Shown here: positions 1 to 10,428 of the stretch, one piece after another | Position numbering within the stretch: position 1 is the first letter of the stretch | How the letters are laid out: each line of letters starts with the position of its first letter | NCBI GenBank assembly: GCA_949752795.1 | Contig: CATKHW010000422.1 | Coordinates: forward strand, 806,001-870,000 | Length of the DNA stretch: 64,000 nucleotides | Source of the DNA: Hyperoodon ampullatus | Taxonomy: Eukaryota > Chordata > Mammalia > Artiodactyla > Ziphiidae | Reading direction: 5' to 3' | Made by a program: the position numbers and the translations under genes | The notes under the pieces: model-generated | Seen by the model: the letters and a program-made list of their open reading frames with translations, nothing else | The model's database searches: none | Told to the model about the DNA's origin: nothing

Positions 1-94
1 GTCCTGAACCAAAATTTTGGACTTGCGGTCAGCTCACCAAAAACGAGTTGAAAAATGGAGCTCCGGGGCACAGCAATTCACAAACTGGCCGAGT

Positions 95-100
95 AATAAA
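95..100 (+). other. AATAAA hexamer (M1 copy)
   Basis: AATAAA in GAGTAATAAAGG matches the polyadenylation signal hexamer and recurs in each unit. No clear GT-rich downstream element follows. Since one such hexamer is expected by chance in an AT-leaning 1.7-kb unit, significance is low. Confidence 0.2.
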
Positions 101-188
101 GGACAACTATCGTCCAAAAATCTGTTGAGGGAAGGCAACAAGGCGGACTTGAAAGCGAGGCAGAATAGCAGGAAACAGATTTCAAGAG

Positions 189-205
189 GTACGTTGGAAT
201 CGCCT
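189..205 (+). other. Weak CENP-B-box-like sequence (M1 copy; recurs in each unit)
   Basis: The 17 bases GTACGTTGGAATCGCCT resemble the CENP-B box pattern NTTCGNNNNANNCGGGN. Six of nine essential positions match (T, C, G; A; C, G); the second T and the last two Gs do not. The inner TTGGAA matches the alpha-satellite form. It is conserved in most units, with variants in M6 (GTACTTTGG), M7 (AATCACC), M8 (GTATGTTGG), M21 and M22 (AATCGCATT). Binding is unlikely with three core mismatches, so it may be chance. Confidence 0.3.
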
Positions 206-924
206 TTAAAGCACAGGAAGAGGGGCACAACTTCGACAATGATGCACTTGGCCAAAAAGGGCGTATGCGTTTTCTCCTGAATATATTCAGGAGAAAATGC
301 ATACGCCCTTTTTGGCCAAGCAAGCAAGCGGGCAATGCAAATCTGCACTACAAAGAAGTATCACTTCCCACCGGTCAAAAGGGACATCCACACAATGTGT
401 AAGAACAAGAAAGGCAAGACAGGCCCTGGAGAACAGGGAGCCTTGTTATGCTGATGGGCGGGATGTAAATTGCCAACTGCCTCTCTGGAGGAGTGCATTC
501 TGTTCCCTAAAACAAGTAAAGAACAGAGCTACAGAGCCAAGGGCACTACCAGTCTAGGGAATATACCTTGGGAAAACTGAAAATCAATAAGACAGAGCCA
601 CCCCAAAATTTAGGGCTGCACTGCATACAAGGACCTCAACTTGGATACACCTTAAGTATACCAGAAAATATAAACATGGTTCAAAAAATTGTGGTACTTA
701 CGTACGATGGAATATCCCTCAGCCATGAAATCAATGTCATAAGACCAGTAGCAGCAAAATGGGTGGATTCAGGTACGATGATTCTAACTGAAATAAGTCA
801 CACAGAAAAAGAAACTTATCATAAGATATCACTTATGAAGGTCCTGTAAACATGGCTACACTTGAACTGAGTTAGGAAAGAGAACAGTGTCTCACATTTA
901 GAAAACACTCTTATACCTGCTTAA

Positions 925-943
925 GGGGGAAGGAGAGGTGGGG
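925..943 (+). other. G-rich motif, possible two-layer G-quadruplex (M1 copy)
   Basis: GGGGGAAGGAGAGGTGGGG has four G runs of at least two, with loops of AA, AGA and T. It is present in nearly all units, altered in M4 (run broken) and varied in M7 and M8. Two-layer quadruplexes are of marginal stability. Confidence 0.4.
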
Positions 944-1178
944 TGATGCATAAAACCAGAGTTTGATATAAGCACAGGTACCGTTCCAAAAACCAACTAT
1001 GGAATAGACAAGACCTACACCGTCCTCAGCGAAAGGGACTCAAAACCCCATATTTCCCGCAGAGGAATATATCTGACTAGTAAGAATCTTAAAACCTATG
1101 TATTGATATGTCTCCGTAAGGGAATCAAGTGTGTCTAGACTGGCATAAACATGGCAGCGAGAATCAGCTCAAACCCAC

Positions 1179-1188
1179 TATAAAAAGG
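1179..1188 (+). promoter_or_regulatory. TATA-box-like sequence (M1 copy)
   Basis: TATAAAAAGG matches a strong Pol II TATA box and is kept in almost every unit, with TGTAAAAAGG in M22 and M34. No other promoter element is placed convincingly around it; the only CCAAT (1631-1635) lies about 450 bases downstream. Promoter activity is therefore not supported beyond the motif itself. Confidence 0.25.
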
Positions 1189-1373
1189 AATTTCAAAAAC
1201 AAAACAAAAAAACTGGGAAATTCTTTGCAATTCCTTCAGGGTCTCTGATGAAAGCTGGAATGACTCTATCTACAACGACAGCTGGATGTGGCATAAGGAG
1301 GGACACTTGGGACTGAGACGATTGGTGAGATTGGGTGAGCAAATGCAGACCCTTTAAAGCAATAATGCATGGC

Positions 1374-1388
1374 ACCCATTCCATGGGT
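1374..1388. repeat. Short inverted repeat (M1 copy)
   Basis: ACCCAT and ATGGGT flank a three-base loop (TCC). Present in nearly all units; in M8 one arm base is changed (ATGGTTCC). Confidence 0.7.
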
Positions 1389-1593
1389 CCGAACTCTCCA
1401 GGTTGAAGGGAATATTACTACAGCTATAACATGTGCGGGAAACCTAGAGAACGGACACACTGTGAATACGAAAGGTTTCTAAAACTCAACGAATAGTCCC
1501 TCTCCTGGTGCTCCGGTTTGACTTTCCGTCTGCTTTACTATCAACCTCCCAACTTGGAGAGACAGCCCCTTTAACCTCTTGGTTCGCACAGGT

Positions 1594-1606
1594 TGCCAAT
1601 TTGGCA
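1594..1606. repeat. Short inverted repeat TGCCAA-T-TTGGCA (M1 copy)
   Basis: Six-base arms around a single T. The arms are NFI half-sites (TTGGCA), but in the opposite relative orientation to the canonical NFI palindrome. M7, M8, M13 and M25 differ in or next to this element. Confidence 0.6.
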
Positions 1607-1739
1607 GAGGATGAAAGGGAAGAGGGAGAACCAATGAGAGAGTAGCTGTTAGGCATTTGGACGGGCACATATCACTGTAATTTCCCGGCAGGAAGAAGAA
1701 TTAACCAAAGTCTCAGCCACCCACCTGGAACCAGTATAG

Positions 1740-3477
1740 GTCCTGAACCAAAATTTTGGACTTGCGGTCAGATCACCAAAAACGAGTTGAAAAATGGAGC
1801 TCAGGGCACAGCAATTCACAAACTGGCCGAGTAATAAAGGACAACTATCGTCCAAAAATCTGTTGAGGGAAGGCAACGAGGCGGACTTGAAAGCGAGGCA
1901 GAATAGCAGGAAACAGATTTCAAGAGGTACGTTGGAATCGCCTTTAAAGCACAGGAAGAGGGGCACAACTTCGACAATGATGCACTTGGCCAAAAAGGGC
2001 GTATGCGTTTTCTCCTGAATATATTCAGGAGAAAACGCATACGCCCTTTTTGGCCAAGCAAGCAAGCGGGCAATGCAAATCTGCACTACAAAGAAGTATC
2101 ACTTCCCACCGGTCAAAAGGGACATCCACACAATGTGTAAGAACAAGAAAGGCAAGACAGGCCCTGGAGAACAGGGAGCCTTGTTATGCTGATGGGCGGG
2201 ATGTAAATTGCCAACTGCCTCTCTGGAGGAGTGCATTCTGTTCCCTAAAACAAGTAAAGAACAGAGCTACAGAGCCAAGGGCACTACCAGACTAGGGAAT
2301 ATACCTTGGGAAAACTGAAAATCAATAAGACAGAGCCACCCCAAAATTTAGGGCTGCACTGCATACAAGGACCTCAACTTGGATACACCTTAAGTATACC
2401 AGAAAATATAAACATGGTTCAAAAAATTGTGGTACTTACGTACGATGGAATATCCCTCAGCCATGAAATCAATGTCATAAGACCAGTAGCAGCAAAATGG
2501 GTGGATTCAGGTACGATGATTCTAACTGAAATAAGTCACACAGAAAAAGAAACTTATCATAAGATATCACTTATGAAGGTCCTGTAAACATGGCTACACT
2601 TGAACTGAGTTAGGAAAGAGAACAGTGTCTCACATTTAGAAAACACTCTTATACCTGCTTAAGGGGGAAGGAGAGGTGGGGTGATGCATAAAACCAGAGT
2701 TTGATATAAGCACAGGTACCGTTCCAAAAACCAACTATGGAATAGACAAGACCTACACCGTCCTCAGCGAAAGGGACTCAAAACCCCATATTTCCCGCAG
2801 AGGAATATATCTGACTAGTAAGAATCTTAAAACCTATGTATTGATATGTCTCCGTAAGGGAATCAAGTGTGTCTAGACTGGCATAAACATGGCAGCGAGA
2901 ATCAGCTCAAACCCACTATAAAAAGGAATTTCAAAAACAAAACAAAAAAACTGGGAAATTCTTTGCAATTCCTTCAGGGTCTCTGATGAAAGCTGGAATG
3001 ACTCTATCTACAACGACAGCTGGATGTGGCATAAGGAGGGACACTTGGGACTGAGACGATTGGTGAGATTGGGTGAGCAAATGCAGACCCTTTAAAGCAA
3101 TAATGCATGGCACCCATTCCATGGGTCCGAACTCTCCAGGTTGAAGGGAATATTACTACAGCTATAACATGTGCGGGAAACCTAGAGAACGGACACACTG
3201 TGAATACGAAAGGTTTCTAAAACTCAACGAATAGTCCCTCTCCTGGTGCTCCGGTTTGACTTTCCGTCTGCTTTACTATCAACCTCCCAACTTGGAGAGA
3301 CAGCCCCTTTAACCTCTTGGTTCGCACAGGTTGCCAATTTGGCAGAGGATGAAAGGGAAGAGGGAGAACCAATGAGAGAGTAGCTGTTAGGCATTTGGAC
3401 GGGCACATATCACTGTAATTTCCCGGCAGGAAGAAGAATTAACCAAAGTCTCAGCCACCCACCTGGAACCAGTATAG
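1740..3477 (+). repeat. Satellite unit M2, type A
   Basis: 1,738 bp. One G is missing in the GCTCAGGGCAC stretch near 1803. The palindrome at 1985-2058 is perfect. Its start (A1772, CAGATCACC) and the missing G are shared with M3, whereas its middle matches M1, so sharing shifts between neighbours along the unit. Confidence 0.95.
1985..2058. repeat. 74-bp perfect palindrome (representative copy in M2)
   Basis: Two 37-bp arms meet without a spacer at the centre GAATA|TATTC. The arms begin CTTGGCCAAAAAGGGC and end GCCCTTTTTGGCCAAG. Symmetry stops abruptly outside (GCA before, CAA after). It lies at offset 246-319 of each unit (245 in M2, M3 and M6) and is perfect in 22 of 37 copies: M2-4, 7, 9, 12-14, 16, 19-22, 24-26, 28, 31-34 and 36. 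It can fold into a cruciform or, if transcribed, a long hairpin. Changes in M8, M10, M17 and M18 are not matched on the opposite arm, so pair-preserving selection is not visible. Confidence 0.97.
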
Positions 3478-5215
3478 GTCCTGAACCAAAATTTTGGACT
3501 TGCGGTCAGATCACCAAAAACGAGTTGAAAAATGGAGCTCAGGGCACAGCAATTCACAAACTGGCCGAGTAATAAAGGACAACTATCGTCCAAAAATCTG
3601 TTGAGGGAAGGCAACGAGGCGGACTTGAAAGCGAGGCAGAATAGCAGGAAACAGATTTCAAGAGGTACGTTGGAATCGCCTTTAAAGCACAGGAAGAGGG
3701 GCACAACTTCGACAATGATGCACTTGGCCAAAAAGGGCGTATGCGTTTTCTCCTGAATATATTCAGGAGAAAACGCATACGCCCTTTTTGGCCAAGCAAG
3801 CAAGCGGGCAATGCAAATCTGCACTACAAAGAAGTATCACTTCCCACCGGTCAAAAGGGACATCCACAAAATGTGTAAGAACAAGAAAGGCAAGACAGGC
3901 CCTGGAGAACAGAGAGCCTTGTTATGCTGATGGGCGGGATGTAAATTGCCAACTGCCTCTCTGGAGGAGTGCATTCTGTTCCCTAAAACAAGTAAAGAAC
4001 AGAGCTACAGAGCCAAGGGCACTACCAGTCTAGGGAATATACCTTGGGAAAACTGAAAATCAATAAGACAGAGCCACCCCAAAATTTAGGGCTGCACTGC
4101 ACACAAGGACCTCAACTTGGATACACCTTAAGTATCCCAGAAAATATAAACATGGTTCAAAAATTTGTGGTACTTACGTACGATGGAATATCCCTCAGCC
4201 ATGAAATCAATGTCATAAGACCAGTAGCAGCAAAATGGGTGGATTCAGGTACGATGATTCTAAGTGAAATAAGTCACACAGAAAAAGAAACTTATCATAA
4301 GATATCACTTATGAAGATCCTGTAAACATGGCTACACTTGAACTGAGTTAGGAAAGAGAACAGTGTCTCACATTTAGAAAACACTCTTATACCTGCTTAA
4401 GGGGGAAGGAGAGGTGGGGTGATGCATAAAACCAGAGTTTGATATAAGCACAGGTACCGTTCCAAAAACCAACTATGGAATAGACAAGACCTACACCGTC
4501 CTCAGCGAAAGGGACTCAAAACCCCATATTTCCCGCAGAGGAAAATATCTGACTAGTAAGAATCTTAAAACCTATGTATTGATATGTCTCCGTAAGGGAA
4601 TCAAGTGTGTCTAGACTGGCATAAACATGGCAGCGAGAATCAGCTCAAACCCACTATAAAAAGGAATTTCAAAAACAAACCAAAAAAACTGGGAAATTCT
4701 TTACAATTCCTTCAGGGTCTCTGATGAAGGCTGGAATGACCCCATCTACAACGAAAGCTGGATGTGGCATAATGAGGGACACTTGGGACTGAGACGATTG
4801 GTGAGATTGGGTGAGCAAATGCAGACCCTTTAAAGCAATAATGCATGGCACCCATTCCATGGGTCCGAACTCTCCAGGTTGAAGGGAATATTACTACAGC
4901 TATAACATGTGCGGGAAACCTAGAGAACGGACACACTGTGAATACGAAAGGTTTCTAAAACTCAACGCATAGTCCCACTCCTGGTGCTCCGGTTTGACTT
5001 TCCGTCTGCTTTACTATCAACCTCCCAACTTGGAGAGACAGCCCCTTTAACCTCTTGGTTCGCACAGGATGCCAATTTGGCAGAGGATGAAAGGGAAGAG
5101 GGAGAACCAATGAGAGAGTAGCTGTTAGGCATTTGGACGGGCACATATCACTGTAATTTCCCGGCAGGAAGAAGAATTAACCAAATTCTCAGCCACCCAC
5201 CGGGAACCAGTATAG
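3478..5215 (+). repeat. Satellite unit M3, type A
   Basis: 1,738 bp. It shares A3510 and the missing G with M2, then changes to GAGGAAAATATC and CTAAGTG like the right-hand units. Private changes include C4102 and T4164. The palindrome at 3723-3796 is perfect. Confidence 0.95.
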
Positions 5216-6952
5216 GTCCTGAACCAAAATTTTGGACTTGCGGTCAGCTCACCAAAAACGAGTTGAAAAATGGAGCTCAGGGGCACAGCAATTCACAAAC
5301 TGACCGAGTAATAAAGGACAACTATCGTCCAAAAATCTGTTGAGGGAAGGCAACGAGGCGGACTTGAAAGCGAGGCAGAATAGCAGGAAACAGATTTCAA
5401 GAGGTACGTTGGAATCGCCTTTAAAGCACAGGAAGAGGGGCACAACTTCGACAATGATGCACTTGGCCAAAAAGGGCGTATGCGTTTTCTCCTGAATATA
5501 TTCAGGAGAAAACGCATACGCCCTTTTTGGCCAAGCAAGCAAGCGGGCAATGCAAATCTGCACTACAAAGAAGTATCACTTCCCACCGATCAAAAGGGAC
5601 ATCCAAAAAATGTGTAAGAACAAGAAAGGCAAGACAGGCCCTGGAGAACAGGGAGCCTTGTTATGCTGATGGGCGGGATGTAAATTGCCAACTGCCTCTC
5701 TGGAGGAGTGCATTGTGTTCCCTAAAACAAGTAAACAACAGAGCTACAGAGCCAAGGCCACTTCCAGTCTAGGGAATATACCTTGGGAAAACTGAAAATC
5801 AATAAGACAGAGCCACTCCAAAATTTAGGGCAGCACTGCTTACAAGGACCTCAACTTGGGTACACCTTAAATATCCCAGGAAATATAAAAATGGTTCAAA
5901 AACATGTGGTACTTACGTACGATGGAATATCCCTCAGCCATGAAATCAATGTCATAAGACAAGTAGCAGCAAAATGGGTAGATTCAGGTACGATGATTCT
6001 AAGTGAAATAAGTCACACAGAAAAAGAAACTTATCATAAGATATCACTTATGAAGATCCTGTAAACATGGCTACACTTGAAGTGAGTTAGGAAAGAGAAC
6101 AGTGTCTCACATTTAGAAAACACTCTTATGCCTGCTTAAGGGGGAAGGAGAGTTGGGTGATGCATAAAACCAGAGTTTGATATAAGCACAGGTACCGTTC
6201 CAAAAATGAACTATGGAATAGACAAGACCTAGACCTTCCTCAGGGAAAGGGACTCAAAACCCCGTATTTCCTGCAGAGGAATATATCTGACTAGTAAGAA
6301 TCTTAAAACGTATGTATTGATATGTCTCCATAAGGGAATCAAGTGTGTCAGACTGGCATAAACATGGCAGCGAGAATCAGCTCAAACCCACTATAAAAAG
6401 GAATTTCAAAAACAAAACAAAAAAACTGGGAAATTCTTTACAATTCCTTCAGGGTTTCTGGTGAAAGCTGGAATGACCATATCTACAACGACAGCTGGAT
6501 GTGGCATAAGGCTGGAAACTTGGGACTGAGAGGATTGCTGAGATTGGGTGAGCAAATGCAGGCCCTTTAAAGCACAAATGCCTGGCACCCATTCCATGGG
6601 TCCCAACTCTCCAGGTTGAAGGGAATATTACTACAGCTATAACATGTACAGGAAACCTAGAGAACGGACACACTGTGAATACGAATGATTTCTAAAACTC
6701 AACGAATAGTCCCTATCCTGGTGCTCGGGTTTGACTTTCCATCTGCTTTACTATCAACCTCCAAACTTGGAGAGACAGCCCATTTAACCTCCTGGTTCGC
6801 ACAGGTTGCCAATTTGGCAGAGGATGAAAGGGAAGAGGGAGAACCAATGAGAGAGTAGCTGTTAGGCATTTGGACGGGCACATATCACTCTAATTTCCCG
6901 GCAGGAAGAAGAATTAACCAAAGTCTCAGCCACCCACCGGGAACCAGCATAA
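5216..6952 (+). repeat. Satellite unit M4, mosaic type A to type B
   Basis: 1,737 bp. Its first 500 bases are type A, with a perfect palindrome at 5462-5535 and the ACTGACCG and ATCCAAAAAATG variants seen also in M15 and M17. From G5715 on it is type B. Single-base deletions lie near 6155, which weakens the G-rich motif, and near 6349. Confidence 0.93.
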
Positions 6953-8691
6953 ATCCTGAACCAAAATTTTGGACTTGCGGTCAGCTCACAAAAAACGAGT
7001 TGAAAAATGGATCTCAGGGGCACAGCAATTTTCAAACTGGCAGAGCAATAAAGGAGAACTATCGTCCAAAAATCTGTTGAGGGAAGACATCGAGGCGGAC
7101 TTGAAAGTGAGGCAGAATAGCAGGAAACAGATTTCAAGAGGTACGTTGGAATCGCCTTTAAAGCACAGGAAGAGGGACACAACTTCGACAAAGATGCACT
7201 TGGCCAAAAAGGGCGTACGCGTTTTCTCCTGAATATATTCAGGAGAAAACGCATACGCCCTTTTTGGCCAAGCAAGGAAGCGGGCAATGCAAATCTGCAC
7301 TACAAAGAAGTATCACTTCCCACTGGTCAAAAGGGACATCCACAAAATTTGTAAAAACCAGAAAGGCAAGACAGGCCCTGGAGAACAGGGAGCCTTGTTA
7401 TGCTGATGGGCGGGATGTAAATTGCCAACTGCTTCTCTGGAGGAGTGCATTGTGTTCCCTAAAACAAGTAAACAACAGAGCTACAGAGCCAAGGGCACTT
7501 CCAGTCTAGGGAATATACCTTGGGAAAATTGAAAATCAATAAGACAGAGCCACCCCAAAATTTAGGGCTGCACTGCTTACAAGGACCTCAACTTGGGTAC
7601 ACCTTAATTATCCAAGGAAATATAAAAATGGTTCAAAAAATTGTGGTACTTACGTACGATGGAATATCCCTCAGCCATGGAATCAATGTCATAAGACCAG
7701 TAGCAGCAAAATGGGTGGATTCAGGTACGATGATTCTAAGTGAAATAAGTTACACAGAAAAAGAAACTTATCATAAGATATCACTTATGAAGATCCTGTA
7801 AACATGGCTACACTTGAACTGAGTTAGGATAGAGAACAGAGTCTCAAATTTAGAAAACACTCTTATGCCTGCTTAAGGGGGAAGGAGAGGTGGGGTGATG
7901 CATAAAACCAGAGTTTGATATAAGCACAGGTACCGTTCCAAAAACCAAATATGGAATACACAAGTCCTATACCTTCCTCAGTGAAAGGGACTCAAAACCC
8001 CATATTTCCCGCAGAGGAATATATCTGACTAGTAAGAATCTTAAAACCTATGTATTGATAGGTCTCCATAAGGGAATCAAGTGTGTCTAGACTGGCATAA
8101 ACATGTCAGCGAGAATCAGCTCAAACCCACTATAAAAAGGAATTTCAAAAACAAAACAAAAAAACTGGGAAATTCTTTACAATTCCTTCAGGGTCTCTGA
8201 TGAAACTTGGAATGACCCTATCTACAATGACAGCTGGATGTGGCATAAGGCTGGACACTTGGGACTGAGAGGATTGGTGAGATTGGGTGAGCAAATGCAG
8301 ACCCTTTAAAGCACAATTGCCTGGCACCCATTCCATGGGTCCCAACTCTCCAGGTTGAAGGGAATATTACTACAGCTATAACATGTACGGGAAACATAGA
8401 GAACGGACAGAATGTGAATACGAAAGGTTTCTAAAACTCAACGAATAGTCCCTCTCCTGGTTCTCCGGTTTGACTTTCCATCTGCTATACTCTCAACCTC
8501 CAAACTTGGAGAGACAACCCCTTTAACCTCCTGGTTCGCACAGGTTGCCAATTTGGCAGAGGATGAAAGGGAAGAGGGAGAACCAATGAGAGAGTATCTG
8601 TTAGGCATTTGGACGGGCACATGTCACTGTAATTTCCCGGCAGGAAGAAGAATTAACCAAAGTCTCAGCCACCCACCGGGAACCAGTATAG
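6953..8691 (+). repeat. Satellite unit M5, type B
   Basis: 1,739 bp and strongly diverged in its first 150 bases (ATCTCAGG, TTTTCAAACTGG, GACATCGAGG). Palindrome at 7199-7272 with one mismatch (C7218). It starts with ATAAATCCTG, where other units have ATAGGTCCTG. Confidence 0.93.
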
Positions 8692-10428
8692 GTCCTGCAC
8701 CAAAATTTTGGACTTGCAGTCAGCTCACAAAAAACGAGTTGAAAAATGGAGCTCAGGGGCACAGCAATTCACAAACTGGCCGAGTAATAAAGGACAACTA
8801 TCGTCCAAAAATCTGTTGAGGAAAGGCAACAAGGCAGATTGAAAGTGAGGCAGAATAGCCGGAAACAGGTTTCAAGAGGTACTTTGGAATCGCCTTTAAA
8901 GCACAGGAATAGGGGCACAAATTCGACAATGATGCACTTGGCCAAAAAGGGCATATGCGTTTTCTCCTGAATATATTCAGGAGAAAAGGCATACGCCCTT
9001 TTTGGCCAAGCAAGCAAGCGGGCAATGAAAATCTGCACTACAAAGAAGTGTCACTTCCCACCGGTCAAAAGGGACATCCACAAAATGTGTAAAAACCAGA
9101 AAGGCAAGCCAGGCCCTGGAGAACAGGGAGCCTTGTTATGCTGATGGGCGGGATGTAAATTGCCAACTGCCTCTCTGGAGGAGTGCATTGTGTTCTCTAA
9201 AACCAGTAAAGAACAGAGCTACAGAGCCAAGGGCACTACCAGTCTAGGGAATATACCTTGGAAAAACTGAAAATCAATAAGACAGAGCCACCCCAAAATT
9301 TAGGGCTGCACTGCTTACAAGGACCTCAACTTGGGTTCACCATAATATCCCAGGAAATATAAAAATGGATCCAAAAATTGTGGTACTTACGTACGATGGA
9401 ATATTCTTCAGCCATGAAATCAATGTCATAAGACCAGTAGCAGCAAAATGGGTGGATTCAGATACGATGATTCTAAGTGAAATAAGTCACAGAGAAAAAG
9501 CAACTTATCATAAGAAATCACTTATGAAGATCCTGTCAACATGGCTACACTTGAACTGAGTTAGGAAAGAGAACAGTGTCTCACATTTAGAAAACACTCT
9601 TATGCCTGCTTAAGGGTGAAGGAGAGGTGGGGTGATGCATAAAACCAGAGTTTGATATAAGCACAGGTACCGTTCCAAAAACCAAATATGGAATACACAA
9701 GACCTACACCTTCCTCAGTGAAAGGGACTCAAAACCCCATATTTCCCGCAGAGGAATATATCTGACTAGTAAGAATCTTAAAACCTATGTATTGATATGT
9801 CTCCGTAAGGGAATCAAGTTTGTCTAGACTGGCATAAACATGGCAGCGAGAATCAGCTCAAACCCACTATAAAAAGGAATTTCACAAACAAAACAAGAAA
9901 ACTAGGAAATTCTTTACAATTCCGTCAGGGTCTCTGATGAAACCTGGATTGACCCTATCTACAATGACAGCTGGATGTGGCATGAGGAGGGACACTTGGG
10001 ACTGAGACGATTGGTGAGATTGAGTGAACAAATGCAGACCCTTTAAAGCACAAATTCCTGGCACCCATTCCATGGGTCCCAACTCTCCAGGTTGAAGGGA
10101 ATATTACTACAGTTATAACATGTACGGGAAACCTAGAGAACGGACACACTGTGAATATGAAAGGTTTCTAAAACTCAAGGAATATTCCCTCTCCTGGTTC
10201 TCCGGTTTGACTTTCCATCTGCTTTACTATCAACGTACCAACTTGGAGAGACAGCCCCTTTAACCTCTTGGTACGCAAAGGTTTCCAATTTGGCAGAGGA
10301 TGAAAGGGAAGAGGGAGAACCAATGAGAGAGTAGCTGTTAGGCATTTGGACGGGCAGATATCACTCTAACTTCCCGGCAGGGAGAAGAATTAACCAAATT
10401 CTCAGCCACCCACCGGGAACCAATATAT
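8692..10428 (+). repeat. Satellite unit M6, type B, among the most decayed
   Basis: 1,737 bp. One base is lost in GGCAGATTGAAAG near 8838. Another is lost in CACCATAATATCC near 9345, which also breaks the short forward open frame found in other units. Palindrome at 8937-9010 with two uncompensated mismatches. Confidence 0.93.

Larger units (their letters stand above)
1..1739 (+). repeat. Satellite unit M1, type A
   Basis: Complete 1,739-bp unit. Private changes include C64 (GCTCCGGGG, where A is usual), A140 and T298. T298 puts one mismatch in the palindrome at 247-320. It shares C788 and G841 with M2, so the two descend from a recent single-unit duplication. Confidence 0.95.
1..5714 (+). 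repeat. Left type A block (M1-M3 and first part of M4)
   Basis: These units carry the type A diagnostic bases also seen right of 13.9 kb, for example CATTCTG rather than CATTGTG and GGGTCCGAAC rather than GGGTCCCAAC. M1 and M2 differ at only a handful of sites and share private changes (C at 788 and 2526, G at 841 and 2579). They also keep GAGGAATATATC, which type B has too, where most later type A units have GAGGAAAATATC. The block therefore looks related to the HOR units but not part of the 12-unit HOR. Confidence 0.8.

Noticed and set aside
34..348. Recurring 104-codon reverse open frame (and 85- to 87-codon frames) across the palindrome
   Set aside because: The frames overlap each other on both strands over the same palindrome, which automatically opens mirrored frames. 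Length, start and end vary with single substitutions. No family resemblance, signal peptide or coding bias is evident.
568..849. Recurring 93-codon forward open frame, present in most units, as a possible tandem gene
   Set aside because: It starts with TTG, not ATG. It is broken in M6 (frameshift) and M7 (stop). Differences between copies are mostly amino-acid-changing (for example V to E, S to N, S to P, L to P), with no excess of silent changes. No domain is recognisable. It is preserved because the satellite is homogenised.
1194..1212. A-rich run (AAAAACAAAACAAAAAAAC) as a retroposon tail
   Set aside because: No element body or flanking duplication can be defined, and it is an internal, constant part of every unit.
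1575..1600. GGTTCGCAC resembling a Pol III B box, suggesting a SINE or tRNA relic
   Set aside because: Only the first six bases match GGTTCGANNCC, there is no A box at a proper distance, and no poly(A) tail or target-site duplication is present.
1609..1626. Purine run (GAAAGGGAAGAGGGAGAA) as a triplex-forming element
   Set aside because: At about 18 bases without strong mirror symmetry it is too short and irregular to claim.
1..1739. Unit as a retroviral LTR or LTR-retrotransposon fragment
   Set aside because: A TATA-like motif and an AATAAA are present, but there is no TG...CA end structure with duplications, primer-binding site or polypurine tract next to a boundary, and no gag/pol/env similarity in any frame.
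1649..2086. 145-codon reverse open frame across the M1/M2 junction, the longest in the window
   Set aside because: It exists in this form only at the M1/M2 and M2/M3 junctions because the one-base deletion in M2 and M3 joins two frames. M5 and M8 show a similar 141-codon chance frame.
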